From contig NZ_JAIUCY010000005.1 in assembly GCF_020179755.1 (NCBI RefSeq), positions 372,001-436,000 of the forward strand: a DNA stretch of 64,000 bases, read 5' to 3'. Every line of letters begins with the position of its first letter. Position 1 is the first letter of the stretch. Below are positions 11,208 through 20,499 of this stretch, one piece after another. The notes below the pieces were generated by a model, which was given only the letters and a program-made list of their open reading frames with translations, had not been told where the DNA came from and made no database searches. This stretch comes from Herbaspirillum sp. alder98 (lineage in GTDB: Bacteria; Pseudomonadota; Gammaproteobacteria; Burkholderiales; Burkholderiaceae_D). Both the position numbers and the translations under genes were made by a program.

Positions 11208-12233
11208 ATGCAACTCGACAACCGCGCACGTACACTCTTGAAGGCCCTGGTCGAACGGTATATCGCCGACGGCCAGCCGGTGGGTTCGCGCGCGCTGTCC
11301 AAGCTGTCCGGCCTGGAGCTGTCGCCGGCGACCATCCGCAACATCATGGCCGATCTCGAAGAGATGGGTTTTGTCGCCAGCCCGCATACTTCCGCAGGCC
11401 GGGTGCCGACACCGCGCGGCTACCGCATGTTCGTCGATACCCTGCTGACGGTCGAGGCCATCGACGAAAGCGCCCTCGAAGGCCGCATGCAGAGCCGGCT
11501 GCAGAATACCTCGCCGCAAAAGATCATCACCAACGCTGCCCAGGTACTGTCGTCGCTGTCGCAGTTTGCCGGGGTCGTCATGACGCCCAGGCGCGAAGCG
11601 GTGTTCCAGCAGATCGAGTTCTTGCGGCTGTCCGAGAAACGCATCCTGCTGGTGATCGTCGACCAGGGGGGCGACGTGCAGAACCGCATGCTGCTGACCG
11701 AAGTCGACTACACCCCCAGCCAGTTGACCCAGGCCGCCAACTACATCAACCAGCATTACGCCGGCCAGTCGTTCGAACAGGTGCGCCTGCGCGTGCAGGG
11801 CGAACTGCGCCAGTTGCGTGACGACATGACAACGCTGATGCAGGCCGCCGTCGAGGCCGGCAGCGACGCCATGAGCGAAGACGCCGACAACAACGTGGTG
11901 ATTTCCGGCGAACGCAACCTGCTCTCGGTCACCGACCTGTCGTCCAACATGAATTCACTGCGCCAGCTGTTCGACATGTTCGAGAAAAAAACCGGGCTGC
12001 TACAGTTGCTGGATGTCTCCAGCAAGGCCACCGGGGTCCAGATCTTCATCGGCGGCGAGTCGCAACTGGTGCCGATGGACGACATGAGCATCGTCACCGC
12101 CCCGTACGAGGTGAATGGGCGCATCGTCGGCACGCTGGGCGTGATCGGCCCGACCCGCATGGCCTACGAACGCGTCATCCCGATCGTCGACATCACCGCC
12201 AAGCTGCTGTCGAGCGCATTGAGCCAGCACTAG
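11208..12233 (+). CDS. hrcA: Heat-inducible transcription repressor HrcA
   Basis: Repressor of class I heat-shock genes, binding CIRCE elements with GroEL help. It has an N-terminal winged-helix domain (about residues 1-70, with [23 protein letters not shown]) followed by the GAF-like dimerisation domain and ending LLSSALSQ. The start was taken at the ATG at 11208 (340 aa, [11 protein letters not shown]), the family's normal N-terminus, rather than an in-frame TTG 30 bp upstream. No good Shine-Dalgarno sequence precedes this ATG, and a -10-like TAGAAT lies only 8 bp upstream, so a leaderless or very short leader transcript is possible. No CIRCE element occurs in this window; the targets must be elsewhere. 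Confidence 0.96.
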   Translation: MQLDNRARTLLKALVERYIADGQPVGSRALSKLSGLELSPATIRNIMADLEEMGFVASPHTSAGRVPTPRGYRMFVDTLLTVEAIDESALEGRMQSRLQNTSPQKIITNAAQVLSSLSQFAGVVMTPRREAVFQQIEFLRLSEKRILLVIVDQGGDVQNRMLLTEVDYTPSQLTQAANYINQHYAGQSFEQVRLRVQGELRQLRDDMTTLMQAAVEAGSDAMSEDADNNVVISGERNLLSVTDLSSNMNSLRQLFDMFEKKTGLLQLLDVSSKATGVQIFIGGESQLVPMDDMSIVTAPYEVNGRIVGTLGVIGPTRMAYERVIPIVDITAKLLSSALSQH

Positions 12234-12262
12234 GGCATCGGCTTTTCCAGTCCTGAAAAACC

Positions 12263-12291
12263 AAAAGCCACGTGAAAACCACGTGGCTTTT
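12263..12291. terminator. Bidirectional terminator between hrcA and fur
   Basis: A perfect 8-bp GC-rich stem (GCCACGTG with its complement) and 5-nt loop are flanked by AAAA on one side and TTTT on the other. It can therefore stop both convergent transcripts, hrcA from the left and fur from the right. Confidence 0.85.
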
Positions 12292-12329
12292 CAGTTTTCC
12301 GGCCCTGATGACCGGCTCTTGATCGCTTT

Positions 12330-12755
12330 TTACTTCTTCGTGCGACGGCAATTCTTGCAATGGCCGTACAGCGCCAGGGCGTGGTCGGCGATCTCGAAAC
12401 CGTGCTCCTGGGCAATCTTCAACTGACGCTTTTCGATTTCGGCATCGAAGAATTCTTCGACCTTGCCGCAATCCAGGCACACCAGGTGGTCATGGTGCGA
12501 GCCTTCGTTGAGCTCGAACACGGCCTTGCCGGTCTCGAAGTGATTGCGCTGCAGCAGGCCTGCCTGCTCGAACTGGGTCAGCACGCGATACACGGTCGCC
12601 AGGCCGACGTCGAGGTTGTCCGACAACAACTGCTTGTAGACGTCTTCGGCGCTCAGGTGACGCACGCTGGTGTTCTGGAAGATCTCGAGGATCTTCAGGC
12701 GCGGCAGGGTGGCCTTGAGGCCGCTCGCCTTGAGTTCTGAGGGATTATTGGGCAT
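12330..12755 (-). CDS. fur: Ferric uptake regulator Fur
   Basis: Fe2+-dependent repressor of iron-uptake genes. The 141-aa protein has the winged-helix domain (about 1-85, with [25 protein letters not shown] split across the recognition helix), the metal site [13 protein letters not shown] with the CxxC pair, and a second C-terminal CKNC. Length and motifs match Fur rather than Zur or PerR, though metal specificity is inferred. It is divergent from bamE across about 80 bp that must hold both promoters. The window also carries a TonB receptor and siderophore-interacting protein that are plausible Fur targets, though no convincing Fur box was found there. Confidence 0.97.
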   Translation of the reverse strand: MPNNPSELKASGLKATLPRLKILEIFQNTSVRHLSAEDVYKQLLSDNLDVGLATVYRVLTQFEQAGLLQRNHFETGKAVFELNEGSHHDHLVCLDCGKVEEFFDAEIEKRQLKIAQEHGFEIADHALALYGHCKNCRRTKK

Positions 12756-12834
12756 GGTTGAGTAAATTGGGGATTATCTGGCTTATCATATAGCGCTTTA
12801 GGTCCATGGTTCAACCCGGTTGATATCTTTCTTT

Positions 12835-13401
12835 ATGCGTATGCTGCCCCGAATGAAGTCCCGAAGCCACTCCGTGGCGACCGGCCGCCTTGCCATCCTG
12901 GCGGCGGCGCTGACGCTGGCACTGTCCGGCTGTTCCTCGACCAAGACCCCTGACACCGCCGCGGCCACCGACGCCGACGCTTCCGGCGTGAAGGTATCCG
13001 GCAAGAGCAGCAGCCTGTTCGGCTTCCTGCGGCCGTATCGCATCGACATCCAGCAAGGCAACTTCGTCTCCAAGGAAATGGTCGCGCAACTGCGCCCTGG
13101 CCTGACACGCGACCAGGTGCGCTTCGTGCTGGGTACGCCCCTGCTCAACGACATGTTCCACGCCAATCGCTGGGACTACGATTTCCGCCTGGCCAAAGGC
13201 AATGGCGAAGTCATGGCAAGCCGCGTCTCGGTCTTCTTCAAGGATGACCTGGTCGAGCATATCGAGGGCGGCGACAACCTGCCTACCGAAAGCGAATACC
13301 TGACCCTGATCACCAACGCCAAGACCGGCTCCAAGGCCCGCCTGATCGATACCGATACCAAACCGGCATCGCCTCAGGCGCCTACTTCCGCCAAGCCGTA
13401 A
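12835..13401 (+). CDS. bamE: Outer-membrane assembly lipoprotein BamE (SmpA/OmlA)
   Basis: Subunit of the BAM complex that folds beta-barrel proteins into the outer membrane. A signal peptide ends in the lipobox LALSGC (lipidated Cys), followed by a disordered Ala/Thr linker. The BamE fold then spans about residues 60-150 with IDIQQGNFVS, LRPGLTRDQVRFVLGTPLL and WDYDFRL, all typical. The ATG at 12835 was chosen; a TTG at 12820 and ATGs at 12841 and 12853 are alternatives. The C-terminal 30 residues are Pro/Ala/Lys-rich. It is divergent from fur, an arrangement common in this group, and dapB follows after 42 bp. Confidence 0.95.
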   Translation: MRMLPRMKSRSHSVATGRLAILAAALTLALSGCSSTKTPDTAAATDADASGVKVSGKSSSLFGFLRPYRIDIQQGNFVSKEMVAQLRPGLTRDQVRFVLGTPLLNDMFHANRWDYDFRLAKGNGEVMASRVSVFFKDDLVEHIEGGDNLPTESEYLTLITNAKTGSKARLIDTDTKPASPQAPTSAKP

Positions 13402-13443
13402 TCCTCCAGCAACCTTAGTGACCACTTTACTGACCAGAATCTC

Positions 13444-14250
13444 ATGGCAGAACTGAAAATCGCGGTAGCCGGCGCCTCCGGGCGCATGGGCCGCATGCTG
13501 ATCGAAGCCATCGTCAATGCCGACGACCTGACCCTGTCCGGCGCGCTGGACGTACCACAGTCGCCGGCACTGGGCACCGATGCCGGACTGTTCCTGGGCC
13601 GCGCCACGGGCGTTGCGATCACCGCCGACCTGGCCACCGGCCTGACCGGCGCCGACGTGCTGATCGACTTCACCCGCCCCGAAGGCACCTTGAAGCATGT
13701 CCAATACTGTGCCGCGCATGGCGTCAAGGTAGTGATCGGCACGACCGGTTTCGAACCGGCCGGACGCGACCTGATTGCCGGCGCTGCGCAAAAGGTCGCC
13801 ATCATGGCCGCCCCCAACATGAGCGTCGGCGTGAACGTGACCTTGAAGCTGCTCGAAATGGCGGCCAAGAACTTCGCCCACGGCTATGACATCGAGATCA
13901 TCGAGGCGCACCATCGCTTCAAGGTCGACGCGCCTTCGGGCACCGCGCTGAAGATGGGCGAAGTGATTGCCGACTCGCTCGGCAAGAAGCTCGACGACGT
14001 CGCCGTGTATGCCCGCGAAGGCGTCACCGGCGAGCGCGATCCCTCTTCGATCGGATTTGCCACGGTGCGTGGCGGCGACATCATCGGCGACCATACGGTG
14101 CTGTTTGCCGGTATCGGTGAGCGGGTCGAGATTTCGCACAAATCGTCCAGCCGCGTTGCCTATGCGATGGGCAGCCTGCGCGCAGCGCGCTTCCTGGCCG
14201 ACAAGTCGACCGGGCTGTACGACATGCAGGACGTGCTGGGCCTGCGTTAA
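13444..14250 (+). CDS. dapB: 4-hydroxy-tetrahydrodipicolinate reductase
   Basis: NAD(P)H-dependent reductase of the diaminopimelate-lysine pathway, needed for peptidoglycan and lysine. The 268-aa product has the N-terminal dinucleotide-binding loop [12 protein letters not shown] and the catalytic signature [19 protein letters not shown], with the paired His and the Lys of the active site. The end reads [13 protein letters not shown], normal for the family. It is probably co-transcribed with bamE and closed by the terminator at 14272. Confidence 0.98.
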   Translation: MAELKIAVAGASGRMGRMLIEAIVNADDLTLSGALDVPQSPALGTDAGLFLGRATGVAITADLATGLTGADVLIDFTRPEGTLKHVQYCAAHGVKVVIGTTGFEPAGRDLIAGAAQKVAIMAAPNMSVGVNVTLKLLEMAAKNFAHGYDIEIIEAHHRFKVDAPSGTALKMGEVIADSLGKKLDDVAVYAREGVTGERDPSSIGFATVRGGDIIGDHTVLFAGIGERVEISHKSSSRVAYAMGSLRAARFLADKSTGLYDMQDVLGLR

Positions 14251-14271
14251 ACCGCCCGCCGACCATGCCAG

Positions 14272-14311
14272 TCGCTGCCGCACCAGGGTTGGTCCGGCAG
14301 CGATTTTTTTT
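14272..14311 (+). terminator. Rho-independent terminator after dapB
   Basis: A 9-bp stem TCGCTGCCG with its complement, a 14-nt loop and eight consecutive T follow, 22 bp past the dapB stop. It separates dapB from the ExbB/ExbD genes. Confidence 0.88.
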
Positions 14312-14349
14312 GCGGCCATCTGCTGTTATTCGTCGAAAGAGGTCAACCC

Positions 14350-15057
14350 ATGGAATCCACAACCGGTTTTGCCCATTACTGGGCGCAAGGCGATGCGGTC
14401 TCGCACACGGTGGCCTACGTGCTGCTGCTGATGTCGGTGGCCAGCTGGTACTACATCCTGTCGAAAGCCTGGTCGTCCTGGCGCATCCGGGCCGGCAGCA
14501 ATGCGCTGGAAGACTTCTGGCAGGCGCCCACCCTGGCCGACGCCATCGGCGCCATGCAAGGGCTCGACAGCGAAGCGATCTACACGCCCATGGCCGAGCG
14601 GGCGGCGGCCGCCGCCGACCTGTCCAATCGCCCGCAGCCCGGCGTCTCGCTCAATGCCGCCACCGATCCCGGCGAACTGATCACCCGCACCTTGCGGCGC
14701 GAGATCAACCGCGTCTCGGCGCGCCTGGAACGCGGGCTGACGCTGCTGGCCTCGGTCGGATCGACCGCGCCCTTCGTGGGCCTGTTCGGGACCGTCTGGG
14801 GGATCTATCATGCGCTGGCGGCCGTTTCCGCCAGTGGCACGGTGCAGATCGACAAGGTCGCCGGCCCCGTCGGCGAAGCCTTGATCATGACCGCGCTGGG
14901 GCTGGTGGTGGCGATTCCTGCGGTATTGGCCTATAACGCCTTCACCCGCATCAACCGCGTGCGGCTGGCCGAGCTGGACGGCTTCGCCCACGACCTGCAT
15001 GCCTACCTGACCACCGGCGAACGAGTGGGCAATGGCGAGCGGAGGGCCGCATCATGA
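14350..15057 (+). CDS. exbB: MotA/TolQ/ExbB proton channel family protein
   Basis: Inner-membrane subunit of a proton-driven energy-transducing complex that powers TonB- or TolA-type proteins. The 235-aa product has three hydrophobic segments (about residues 18-38, 130-155 and 178-198). The conserved core GSTAPFVGLFGTVWGIYHAL lies in the second and GEALIMTALGLVVAIPAVLAY, split here by a residue, in the third. The gene overlaps exbD by 4 bp (ATGA). No tolA, tolB or tonB is adjacent, so assignment to ExbB rather than TolQ rests on the two-gene context and is moderate. Shine-Dalgarno AGAGGTC precedes the ATG. Confidence 0.9.
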   Translation: MESTTGFAHYWAQGDAVSHTVAYVLLLMSVASWYYILSKAWSSWRIRAGSNALEDFWQAPTLADAIGAMQGLDSEAIYTPMAERAAAAADLSNRPQPGVSLNAATDPGELITRTLRREINRVSARLERGLTLLASVGSTAPFVGLFGTVWGIYHALAAVSASGTVQIDKVAGPVGEALIMTALGLVVAIPAVLAYNAFTRINRVRLAELDGFAHDLHAYLTTGERVGNGERRAAS

Positions 15058-15473
15058 GCTTCGGCGGCTTCAACGACAACCAGAACCCCGGGCCGATGGC
15101 CGACATCAACGTCACCCCGATGGTCGACGTGATGCTGGTGCTGCTGGTGATCTTCATCATCTCGGCGCCGCTGTTTACCCACGCGGTCAAGCTCGACCTG
15201 CCTACGGCCAGTTCGGCGCCGGCGCCTGAAAAGCCCGAGACCGTCACGGTCGCCATCGACGCCGCCGGCAAGCTGTACTGGAACGACCAGGCCGTCGATA
15301 GCGCCGCGCTCGAGGCGCGATTGGCCACGGCCGCCACGCAGCAGCCGCAACCCGAGCTGCAACTGCGGGCCGACAAGTCGACCCGCTACGAAATCATCGC
15401 CGAGGTGATGTCGGCCGCGCAGAGCGCCGGCCTCTCCAAACTCGGCTTCGTCACAGAACCCAAGAAAAAGTAA
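15054..15473 (+). CDS. exbD: ExbD/TolR family biopolymer transport protein
   Basis: Partner of the preceding proton channel: a single transmembrane helix and a periplasmic domain. In the 139-aa product the helix is at about residues 20-40 (MVDVMLVLLVIFIISAPLF) and carries the conserved functional Asp in the motif NVTPMVDVMLVLL. The periplasmic part contains LQLRADKSTRYEIIAEVM, typical of ExbD/TolR. It is translationally coupled to exbB through an ATGA overlap, and the barstar-like gene follows 7 bp later, so all three probably form one transcript. Confidence 0.92.
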   Translation: MSFGGFNDNQNPGPMADINVTPMVDVMLVLLVIFIISAPLFTHAVKLDLPTASSAPAPEKPETVTVAIDAAGKLYWNDQAVDSAALEARLATAATQQPQPELQLRADKSTRYEIIAEVMSAAQSAGLSKLGFVTEPKKK

Positions 15474-15480
15474 GGCAACG

Positions 15481-15807
15481 ATGGCAAGCGTACAACTGGC
15501 GGGTGACCGCATCACCGACTGGGACAGCTTTCACGACCTGAGCGCGCAGGCGTTCGGCTTCCCCGACTTCTACGGCCGCAACATGAATGCCTGGGTCGAT
15601 TGCCTGTCCTACCTGCGCGAGGACGACGGCATGTGCAAATTCAGGCTCAAGCCGAAAGAGCTGCTGCAGATCGAGATCACCGGCAGCGCCGAGCTGCATC
15701 GCCGCCTGCCGGACCTGGTCGAAGAAGTCGAGTTCTGCTGCACGGCGATCAATGACCGCTGCGAAGACTACGACGAGCCGCCGGTGCTGGAGCTGGTCTG
15801 GAAGTAA
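15481..15807 (+). CDS. Barstar-family ribonuclease inhibitor-like protein
   Basis: A 108-aa acidic protein with the barstar fold signature: a central region WDSFHDLSAQAFGFPDFYGR followed by NMNAWVDCLSYL, including the Phe-Tyr-Gly-x-N-x-x-A-x-x-D core used by barstar to cap barnase-like ribonucleases. It starts 7 bp after exbD and is probably co-transcribed with it. No barnase-like toxin or polymorphic-toxin gene is seen in this window, so it is an orphan immunity protein or a barstar homologue with a housekeeping role. Family assignment is fairly sure; the partner is unknown. Confidence 0.85.
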   Translation: MASVQLAGDRITDWDSFHDLSAQAFGFPDFYGRNMNAWVDCLSYLREDDGMCKFRLKPKELLQIEITGSAELHRRLPDLVEEVEFCCTAINDRCEDYDEPPVLELVWK

Positions 15808-15828
15808 GCGCCAACGCAGCGCGTGGCG

Positions 15829-16650
15829 TCAATCGATGAGTTCGTCGCCGTCGTAGAACGGATAAGGTCCCTCGAACTGGCCGATGAACGCGGTGTGGCT
15901 GATCAACGAGCGCGCCGCGTCATCCCACCAATGCAATTGAAAACCGGGTGGTTCCATCACGAACGCCGACGGCGCCTGGCGGTCGAGATCAAGATCCACC
16001 TGATGCGACACGCCCGGGCAGGTTGACGCCAGGGTCCCGGCAAAGCGACTCTGGATGGCGCGGTGCAAATGCCCGCACAACACCCGCTCGACCTGAGGAT
16101 GCTTGCGCACCACCGCCGCCAGCGCCTCGGGATTGGCCAGGCCCATGTCGTCCATGTGACCGATGCCGGTGGTAAACGGCGGGTGATGCATCACGATCAC
16201 GGTCGGTTGCGACGGTTGCTGGGCCAGCGTATCGTCCAGCCACTGCAGGCTGCGCGGCGCCAGCTCGCCGCCGCTGGCACGCGGAATCACCGTGTCCAGC
16301 GCCACTACCCGCAGCGGGCCGACCTCGACCACATACTCGATACGCTCGCCGCCCTGCTGCAGATACGCATGATCCGGAAACGCCGCACGCAAGGCGCCAC
16401 GTTCGTCGTGATTGCCCGGCAAGAGGTAATAGGGAATCTCCAGCGACGCCAGCAGCTGCCGCAGGAAAACGTACTCGCCCGGCTGGCCGAAATCCACCAG
16501 GTCGCCCGTGATCACCACTGCATCCGGCCGCTGGCGCAAGGCATTGAGTTGTACCACGCACCGCCGCAGGCTCTCGGCGGTATCCACCACGCGATAGGAT
16601 TTCTTGCCATCGGTCTTGATGTGCAGGTCAGAAATTTGCGCCAGGATCAT
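15829..16650 (-). CDS. Metallophosphoesterase (cyclic or glycerol phosphodiesterase type)
   Basis: Calcineurin-like phosphodiesterase of 273 aa with the complete metal-binding set: DLHI near the N-terminus, GDLVDFG, GNHDER, MHHPPF and CGHLHR. This resembles CpdA (cAMP phosphodiesterase) and GpdQ (glycerophosphodiesterase). There is no signal peptide, so it is cytoplasmic. It is the last gene of a LacI-regulated ABC uptake operon and overlaps the ATPase gene by 4 bp (ATGA). This suggests it acts on the imported compound, which would then be a phosphodiester such as a glycerophosphodiester. That substrate is an inference from context only. Confidence 0.88.
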   Translation of the reverse strand: MILAQISDLHIKTDGKKSYRVVDTAESLRRCVVQLNALRQRPDAVVITGDLVDFGQPGEYVFLRQLLASLEIPYYLLPGNHDERGALRAAFPDHAYLQQGGERIEYVVEVGPLRVVALDTVIPRASGGELAPRSLQWLDDTLAQQPSQPTVIVMHHPPFTTGIGHMDDMGLANPEALAAVVRKHPQVERVLCGHLHRAIQSRFAGTLASTCPGVSHQVDLDLDRQAPSAFVMEPPGFQLHWWDDAARSLISHTAFIGQFEGPYPFYDGDELID

Positions 16651-17744
16651 GCTGCCTCCTGCTCGGTTGGCAAACGTACCAATGCCGACAAGGGCACCTC
16701 CAGCGCCACCCCCTGCCCGCCATGCCAGCTGCCGCGTCGCGCAGTCTCTGCGATCAGCGGGTGCGTGGCGCCGATATCGATTTCAAGCCGCGTACGGTCG
16801 CCCATGAAGAAGCTGGACACCACCCGACCATTCAACATGCCTGCCATACCCGCGCGCGCCTCGGCCGGCTGATGCTCGGCGCCGGCATCGATGACGCGCA
16901 CATCCTCTGGCCGGAACATGGCAGTGGCCATCTGCCCTTCGGTGACCTGGTCGAACAGCGCCAGGCTGCCTGCCGGCGTTTGCAGCCGACCCTGCGACAC
17001 CACGCCCTGGACCCGGTTCATGGCGCCGATGAAGTCGGCCACGAAGGCATTGGCGGGATGATAGTAGATGTCTTGCGGGGTGCCGATCTGGGCGATGCGG
17101 CCACGCTCCATCACCACGATGCGGTCACCCAGCGCCATCGCCTCGCCCTGGTCGTGCGTGACGTAGACGGCGGTGATGCCAAGGCTGCGCAGCAGCTGGT
17201 TCAGGTCGCTGCGCACGGTCTCGCGCAGCTTGGCATCGAGCGCGGTCAGGGGCTCGTCCAGCAGCAGCACCCGCGGCTCCACCGCCACCGCGCGCGCCAG
17301 CGCCACGCGCTGTTTCTGCCCACCCGACAACTGGTCCACCCGGCGCTGCGACAGGCCCTGCAGATGCACCATCTCCAGCAGTTTCTCGACCCGCGCGGCA
17401 CGCTCGGGCGCGGCGATCTTGCGCAGCTTCATGCCGTAGGCGATGTTCTCGCCCACAGTCATGTTGGGAAACAGCGCGTAGCTCTGGAACACCATGCCCA
17501 CGCCACGCCGCTCGATCGGCAGGGCGGTCACGTCTTCGTCACCGAACCACACCTGACCACCCGCATCGGGAAACTCCAGCCCCGCAATCATGCGCAGCGT
17601 GGTGGTCTTGCCGCAGCCGGACGGCCCCAGCAGCACCAGCGTCTCGCCGGCCTGGATCTCCAGGTCCAGCGGTTGCAGCGCGCGGTTGCCACCCGCGAAC
17701 GATTTGGCGCAGGCGGCCAGGCGTATCGATACTGGTTGCTTCAT
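16647..17744 (-). CDS. ABC transporter ATP-binding protein
   Basis: ATPase subunit of an importer of the PotA/FbpC/UgpC type. Walker A is LGPSGCGKTT, the signature LSGGQKQRVALARA and Walker B LLLDEPLTALD, followed by a C-terminal regulatory TOBE-type domain (about residues 245-365). The frame is open to 17780, but the ATG at 17744 (MKQPVSIRLAACAK) overlaps the upstream permease stop as ATGA, so it was chosen (365 aa). It overlaps the metallophosphoesterase gene downstream in the same way, so the operon is tightly coupled. Confidence 0.94.
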   Translation of the reverse strand: MKQPVSIRLAACAKSFAGGNRALQPLDLEIQAGETLVLLGPSGCGKTTTLRMIAGLEFPDAGGQVWFGDEDVTALPIERRGVGMVFQSYALFPNMTVGENIAYGMKLRKIAAPERAARVEKLLEMVHLQGLSQRRVDQLSGGQKQRVALARAVAVEPRVLLLDEPLTALDAKLRETVRSDLNQLLRSLGITAVYVTHDQGEAMALGDRIVVMERGRIAQIGTPQDIYYHPANAFVADFIGAMNRVQGVVSQGRLQTPAGSLALFDQVTEGQMATAMFRPEDVRVIDAGAEHQPAEARAGMAGMLNGRVVSSFFMGDRTRLEIDIGATHPLIAETARRGSWHGGQGVALEVPLSALVRLPTEQEAA

Positions 17745-18544
17745 AGACTTGCTCTCTTGTCTGCAAACTGCGTCACCCACTGCATGCCCACCAGCAGCGG
17801 AATGATCATGAAAAAGAAAATCAGGGTATAGGCCGAACCGATCTCCAGCCGCATCGACGCATAGGCGTCGGCCAGGCCCACCGGCAGCGTCATGGTCAAT
17901 GGAGTATGCAACATCCAGGTGATGTTGAATTCACCGATCGACAGCGTCACCACCATCAGCGAGCCGGCCAGGATGCCGCCGCTGACATTGGGAATGACCA
18001 CCCCGAAGAACCGCCGCATCATGCCCGCGCCCAGACTGGCCGCTGCTTCTTCGAGCTGCGCCAGTTGCGACGACTGCATCACCGCCAGCACCGGTCGCAC
18101 CATGAACGGCAGCACGAACAGTACGTGTCCCACCAGGATGAACAGCAGGCTGCCGCGAAATGCCCGGTACTGCCCGTAGGCCATGATCAAGGCCAGCGCG
18201 GTGGCCAGGCCCGGCACCGCCACCGGCATCATCAGCAACTCTTCGATGACACGCGCCAGGCGACTGTTGCCGCCGCGATAGCGCGCCAGCATGTAGGCCA
18301 GCGGCACCCCGGCGACCAGCGTCACCACCAGGCACGAGAGGGCGATGAAGATCGAGCGCCAGATGGTCGGCTGATACATTTCCCACACTTGCGCCACCCA
18401 GCGCAAGGTAAATCCGCTGGAGATCCCGACAAAGAAATTCTCGGTCACGCCCGCGGCCATCGACAGCAGCACCGGCACGATCATGAAGGCGCACACCAGC
18501 AAGGTAAACGCCAGTTGCAGCCAGAATCGAATATCACGTTTCAT
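17741..18544 (-). CDS. ABC transporter permease, second subunit
   Basis: A 267-aa inner-membrane protein with about six hydrophobic segments and the permease EAA loop (EEAAASLGAGMMRRFFGVVI) that contacts the ATPase. It belongs to the PotC/FbpB-like family of importers for small solutes or metals. It starts 10 bp after the first permease gene and overlaps the ATPase gene by 4 bp. No feature identifies the substrate. Confidence 0.93.
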   Translation of the reverse strand: MKRDIRFWLQLAFTLLVCAFMIVPVLLSMAAGVTENFFVGISSGFTLRWVAQVWEMYQPTIWRSIFIALSCLVVTLVAGVPLAYMLARYRGGNSRLARVIEELLMMPVAVPGLATALALIMAYGQYRAFRGSLLFILVGHVLFVLPFMVRPVLAVMQSSQLAQLEEAAASLGAGMMRRFFGVVIPNVSGGILAGSLMVVTLSIGEFNITWMLHTPLTMTLPVGLADAYASMRLEIGSAYTLIFFFMIIPLLVGMQWVTQFADKRASL

Positions 18545-18554
18545 GCATCGCTCC

Positions 18555-19415
18555 TCACGCCGCCGCAGCTACGCTATTGCCGGCCAGCGAACGCGCCAGC
18601 GCCAGCACCACCCAGGTGATCGCGCCCAGCACCAGTGACAGCGAGGCGGCGGTGGCGAAGTTGGCGTAACCGGTGAATTCGTTATAGATGGTCATCGGCA
18701 GCACGTCGATATTGGCGCCCAGCGTAAAGGCCGTGCCGAATGCGCCCACACTGGTGGCGAAACAGATCGCGCCCGACGAGATCAACGCCGGCGTCAGCGC
18801 CGGCAGGATCACATGCAGCAGCACCTGCCATGGACGCGCGCCCAGCGAGCGCGCAGCCTCTTCCAGCGAACCGTCCAGCTTGCCGGCAGCGGCGGTCACG
18901 GTCAGGATCACGCGCGGGATCGAAAAATACAGGTAACCCAGAAACAGCCCCGGCAAGGCATAGGCGAACACCAGCGGTTCGCCCACCAGCCAATCGGTGA
19001 AACGGCCGATCAGCCCTTGCCGGCCGGCCAGCATGATCACCATGAAGCCCACCACCACGCCGGGAAAAGCCAGCGGGAAGGTCAACATGGCCAACAACAT
19101 CGAATGCCCGAAAAAGCGGTTGCGCTGCAGGAACAGACCCACGGCTACCGAGATCGCCAGCGTCACCACGGTGACCGCCGCCGACAGGCTCAGCGTCGAC
19201 ACCAGGCTGGCGAAATAATGGCGATTGGTCAGTATCGCCAGATAGGCCATCGCCCCGCTCGGCCCGCTGGCGCCCACGCCCACCAGCCGCACCATCGGCA
19301 GCAGCCAGAAGGCGCAGAACAGCGCCACGCCGGGGGCCGCGAACCACAGCCAGACGCCCTCGCCCCGCCTGGGGTCAGAGCGCGACGGTGCCGGTGAAAT
19401 GATGCTTGCCTTCAT
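18555..19415 (-). CDS. ABC transporter permease, first subunit
   Basis: Inner-membrane permease with six predicted hydrophobic segments and an EAA loop (EEAARSLGARPWQVLLHVIL). Two starts are possible. The ATG at 19436 overlaps the upstream stop as TGATG; the ATG at 19415 (MKASIISPAP, 286 aa) has a better Shine-Dalgarno sequence (AGGACAG) and was chosen. It pairs with the second permease to form the membrane channel of the importer. Confidence 0.92.
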   Translation of the reverse strand: MKASIISPAPSRSDPRRGEGVWLWFAAPGVALFCAFWLLPMVRLVGVGASGPSGAMAYLAILTNRHYFASLVSTLSLSAAVTVVTLAISVAVGLFLQRNRFFGHSMLLAMLTFPLAFPGVVVGFMVIMLAGRQGLIGRFTDWLVGEPLVFAYALPGLFLGYLYFSIPRVILTVTAAAGKLDGSLEEAARSLGARPWQVLLHVILPALTPALISSGAICFATSVGAFGTAFTLGANIDVLPMTIYNEFTGYANFATAASLSLVLGAITWVVLALARSLAGNSVAAAA

Positions 19416-19435
19416 GGTCTGTCCTGCCCCTTGCA

Positions 19436-20443
19436 TCAGCGTACTTCCGCCAGGTAACGCTCGCCGAACTTGCGCTGCGCTTCAGCCATCTTGCCGTAGT
19501 CCACCGACTTGGCACGTGCATAGTCGACCGCCGGCAGGAAACGTGCTTCCGCTTCCTTGGACATGGCCGATGCCCGCACCGGGCGCAGATAGGCATTGGC
19601 CCAGATCGCCTGGCCCTGGTCGGACAGCAGGAAGTCCAGCACCTTCTTGGCCTGCTCCGGATGCGGGCCGTTCTTGGCCAGCGCCACCACGTACGGAACC
19701 GTCACGGTGCCTTCGGTGGGGATCACGAATGCCACGTTGGCATGGTCCTTGTACTTGGCGCGATAGGCGTCGAAGTCATAGCCCAGCAGGATCGGGATCT
19801 CACCCGAGATCAGGCGCGCATACGAAGTCTGCTTGGGAACGATAGGCTGGTTCTTCTGCAGGTTCTTGAAAAAGCCGATGGCGGGTGAGAAATCGTCCAG
19901 CGTGCCACCCAGGGCCTGGTTGATCGCCACCGCGCCCACATAGCCGACAAAGGCGCTGGCCGGGTCGAGGTAGCCGACCAATCCCTTGTACTCCGGCTTT
20001 TGCAGGTCTTGCCACGACTTGGGCACCGGCTTGCCCTTGAGCGCATCGACATTGACCATCAGGCCCATGGTGCCGGAATGGATGGTGGTCCAGTAACCGT
20101 CGGCGTCCTTCAGGCCAGCCGGCACGTCATTCCAGTGGGCCGGCTTGTAGGGGCTGACCAGGTCCTTGTTGCGGGCTTCGATGCCGAAGCTCACGCCGAG
20201 GTAGGTGAAATCGGCCACCGGGCTGGCCTTCTCGGCCAGCATCTGGGCCAGCGCCTGGCCGCTGTTCTTGTTGTCGGGCGGCACGGTGATGCCGGTCTTG
20301 TCCTTGATCGCCTTGATCTGTGCGGCCCAGTCAGCCCATTCCGGCGGACAGTTGTAGCAGATCGCGGTCTGCGCCGAAGCGGCCAGGCAGGCCGACAGCA
20401 TCACGCCGCCGACCAAGGTTTGAATAACACGTTTGCCGAACAT
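19436..20443 (-). CDS. Periplasmic solute-binding protein of the ABC importer
   Basis: Extracytoplasmic receptor of 335 aa. Signal peptide residues 1-25 end ACLAASAQ, and an unusual CYNCPPEW with two Cys follows directly. The body shows the two-lobe fold of the ABC type 2 binding proteins (ferric-iron, polyamine or phosphonate type), with the C-terminal pattern QAKKVLDFLLSDQGQAIWANAYLRPVR. The ATG at 20443 was chosen over an upstream frame because AGGGGAAC lies 6 nt before it. No Tyr pair for iron binding is obvious, so an organic or organophosphate ligand is more likely than Fe3+. Confidence 0.93.
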   Translation of the reverse strand: MFGKRVIQTLVGGVMLSACLAASAQTAICYNCPPEWADWAAQIKAIKDKTGITVPPDNKNSGQALAQMLAEKASPVADFTYLGVSFGIEARNKDLVSPYKPAHWNDVPAGLKDADGYWTTIHSGTMGLMVNVDALKGKPVPKSWQDLQKPEYKGLVGYLDPASAFVGYVGAVAINQALGGTLDDFSPAIGFFKNLQKNQPIVPKQTSYARLISGEIPILLGYDFDAYRAKYKDHANVAFVIPTEGTVTVPYVVALAKNGPHPEQAKKVLDFLLSDQGQAIWANAYLRPVRASAMSKEAEARFLPAVDYARAKSVDYGKMAEAQRKFGERYLAEVR

Positions 20444-20499
20444 TTCGGTTCCCCTGTAAATGAATTGGAGGTGGTTGAAGAAAAGTGACTGCAAAAAAA

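Noticed and set aside
12811-14319. A 500-codon reverse-strand frame opposite bamE and dapB
   Set aside because: Antisense to two clear genes; composition typical of a shadow frame.
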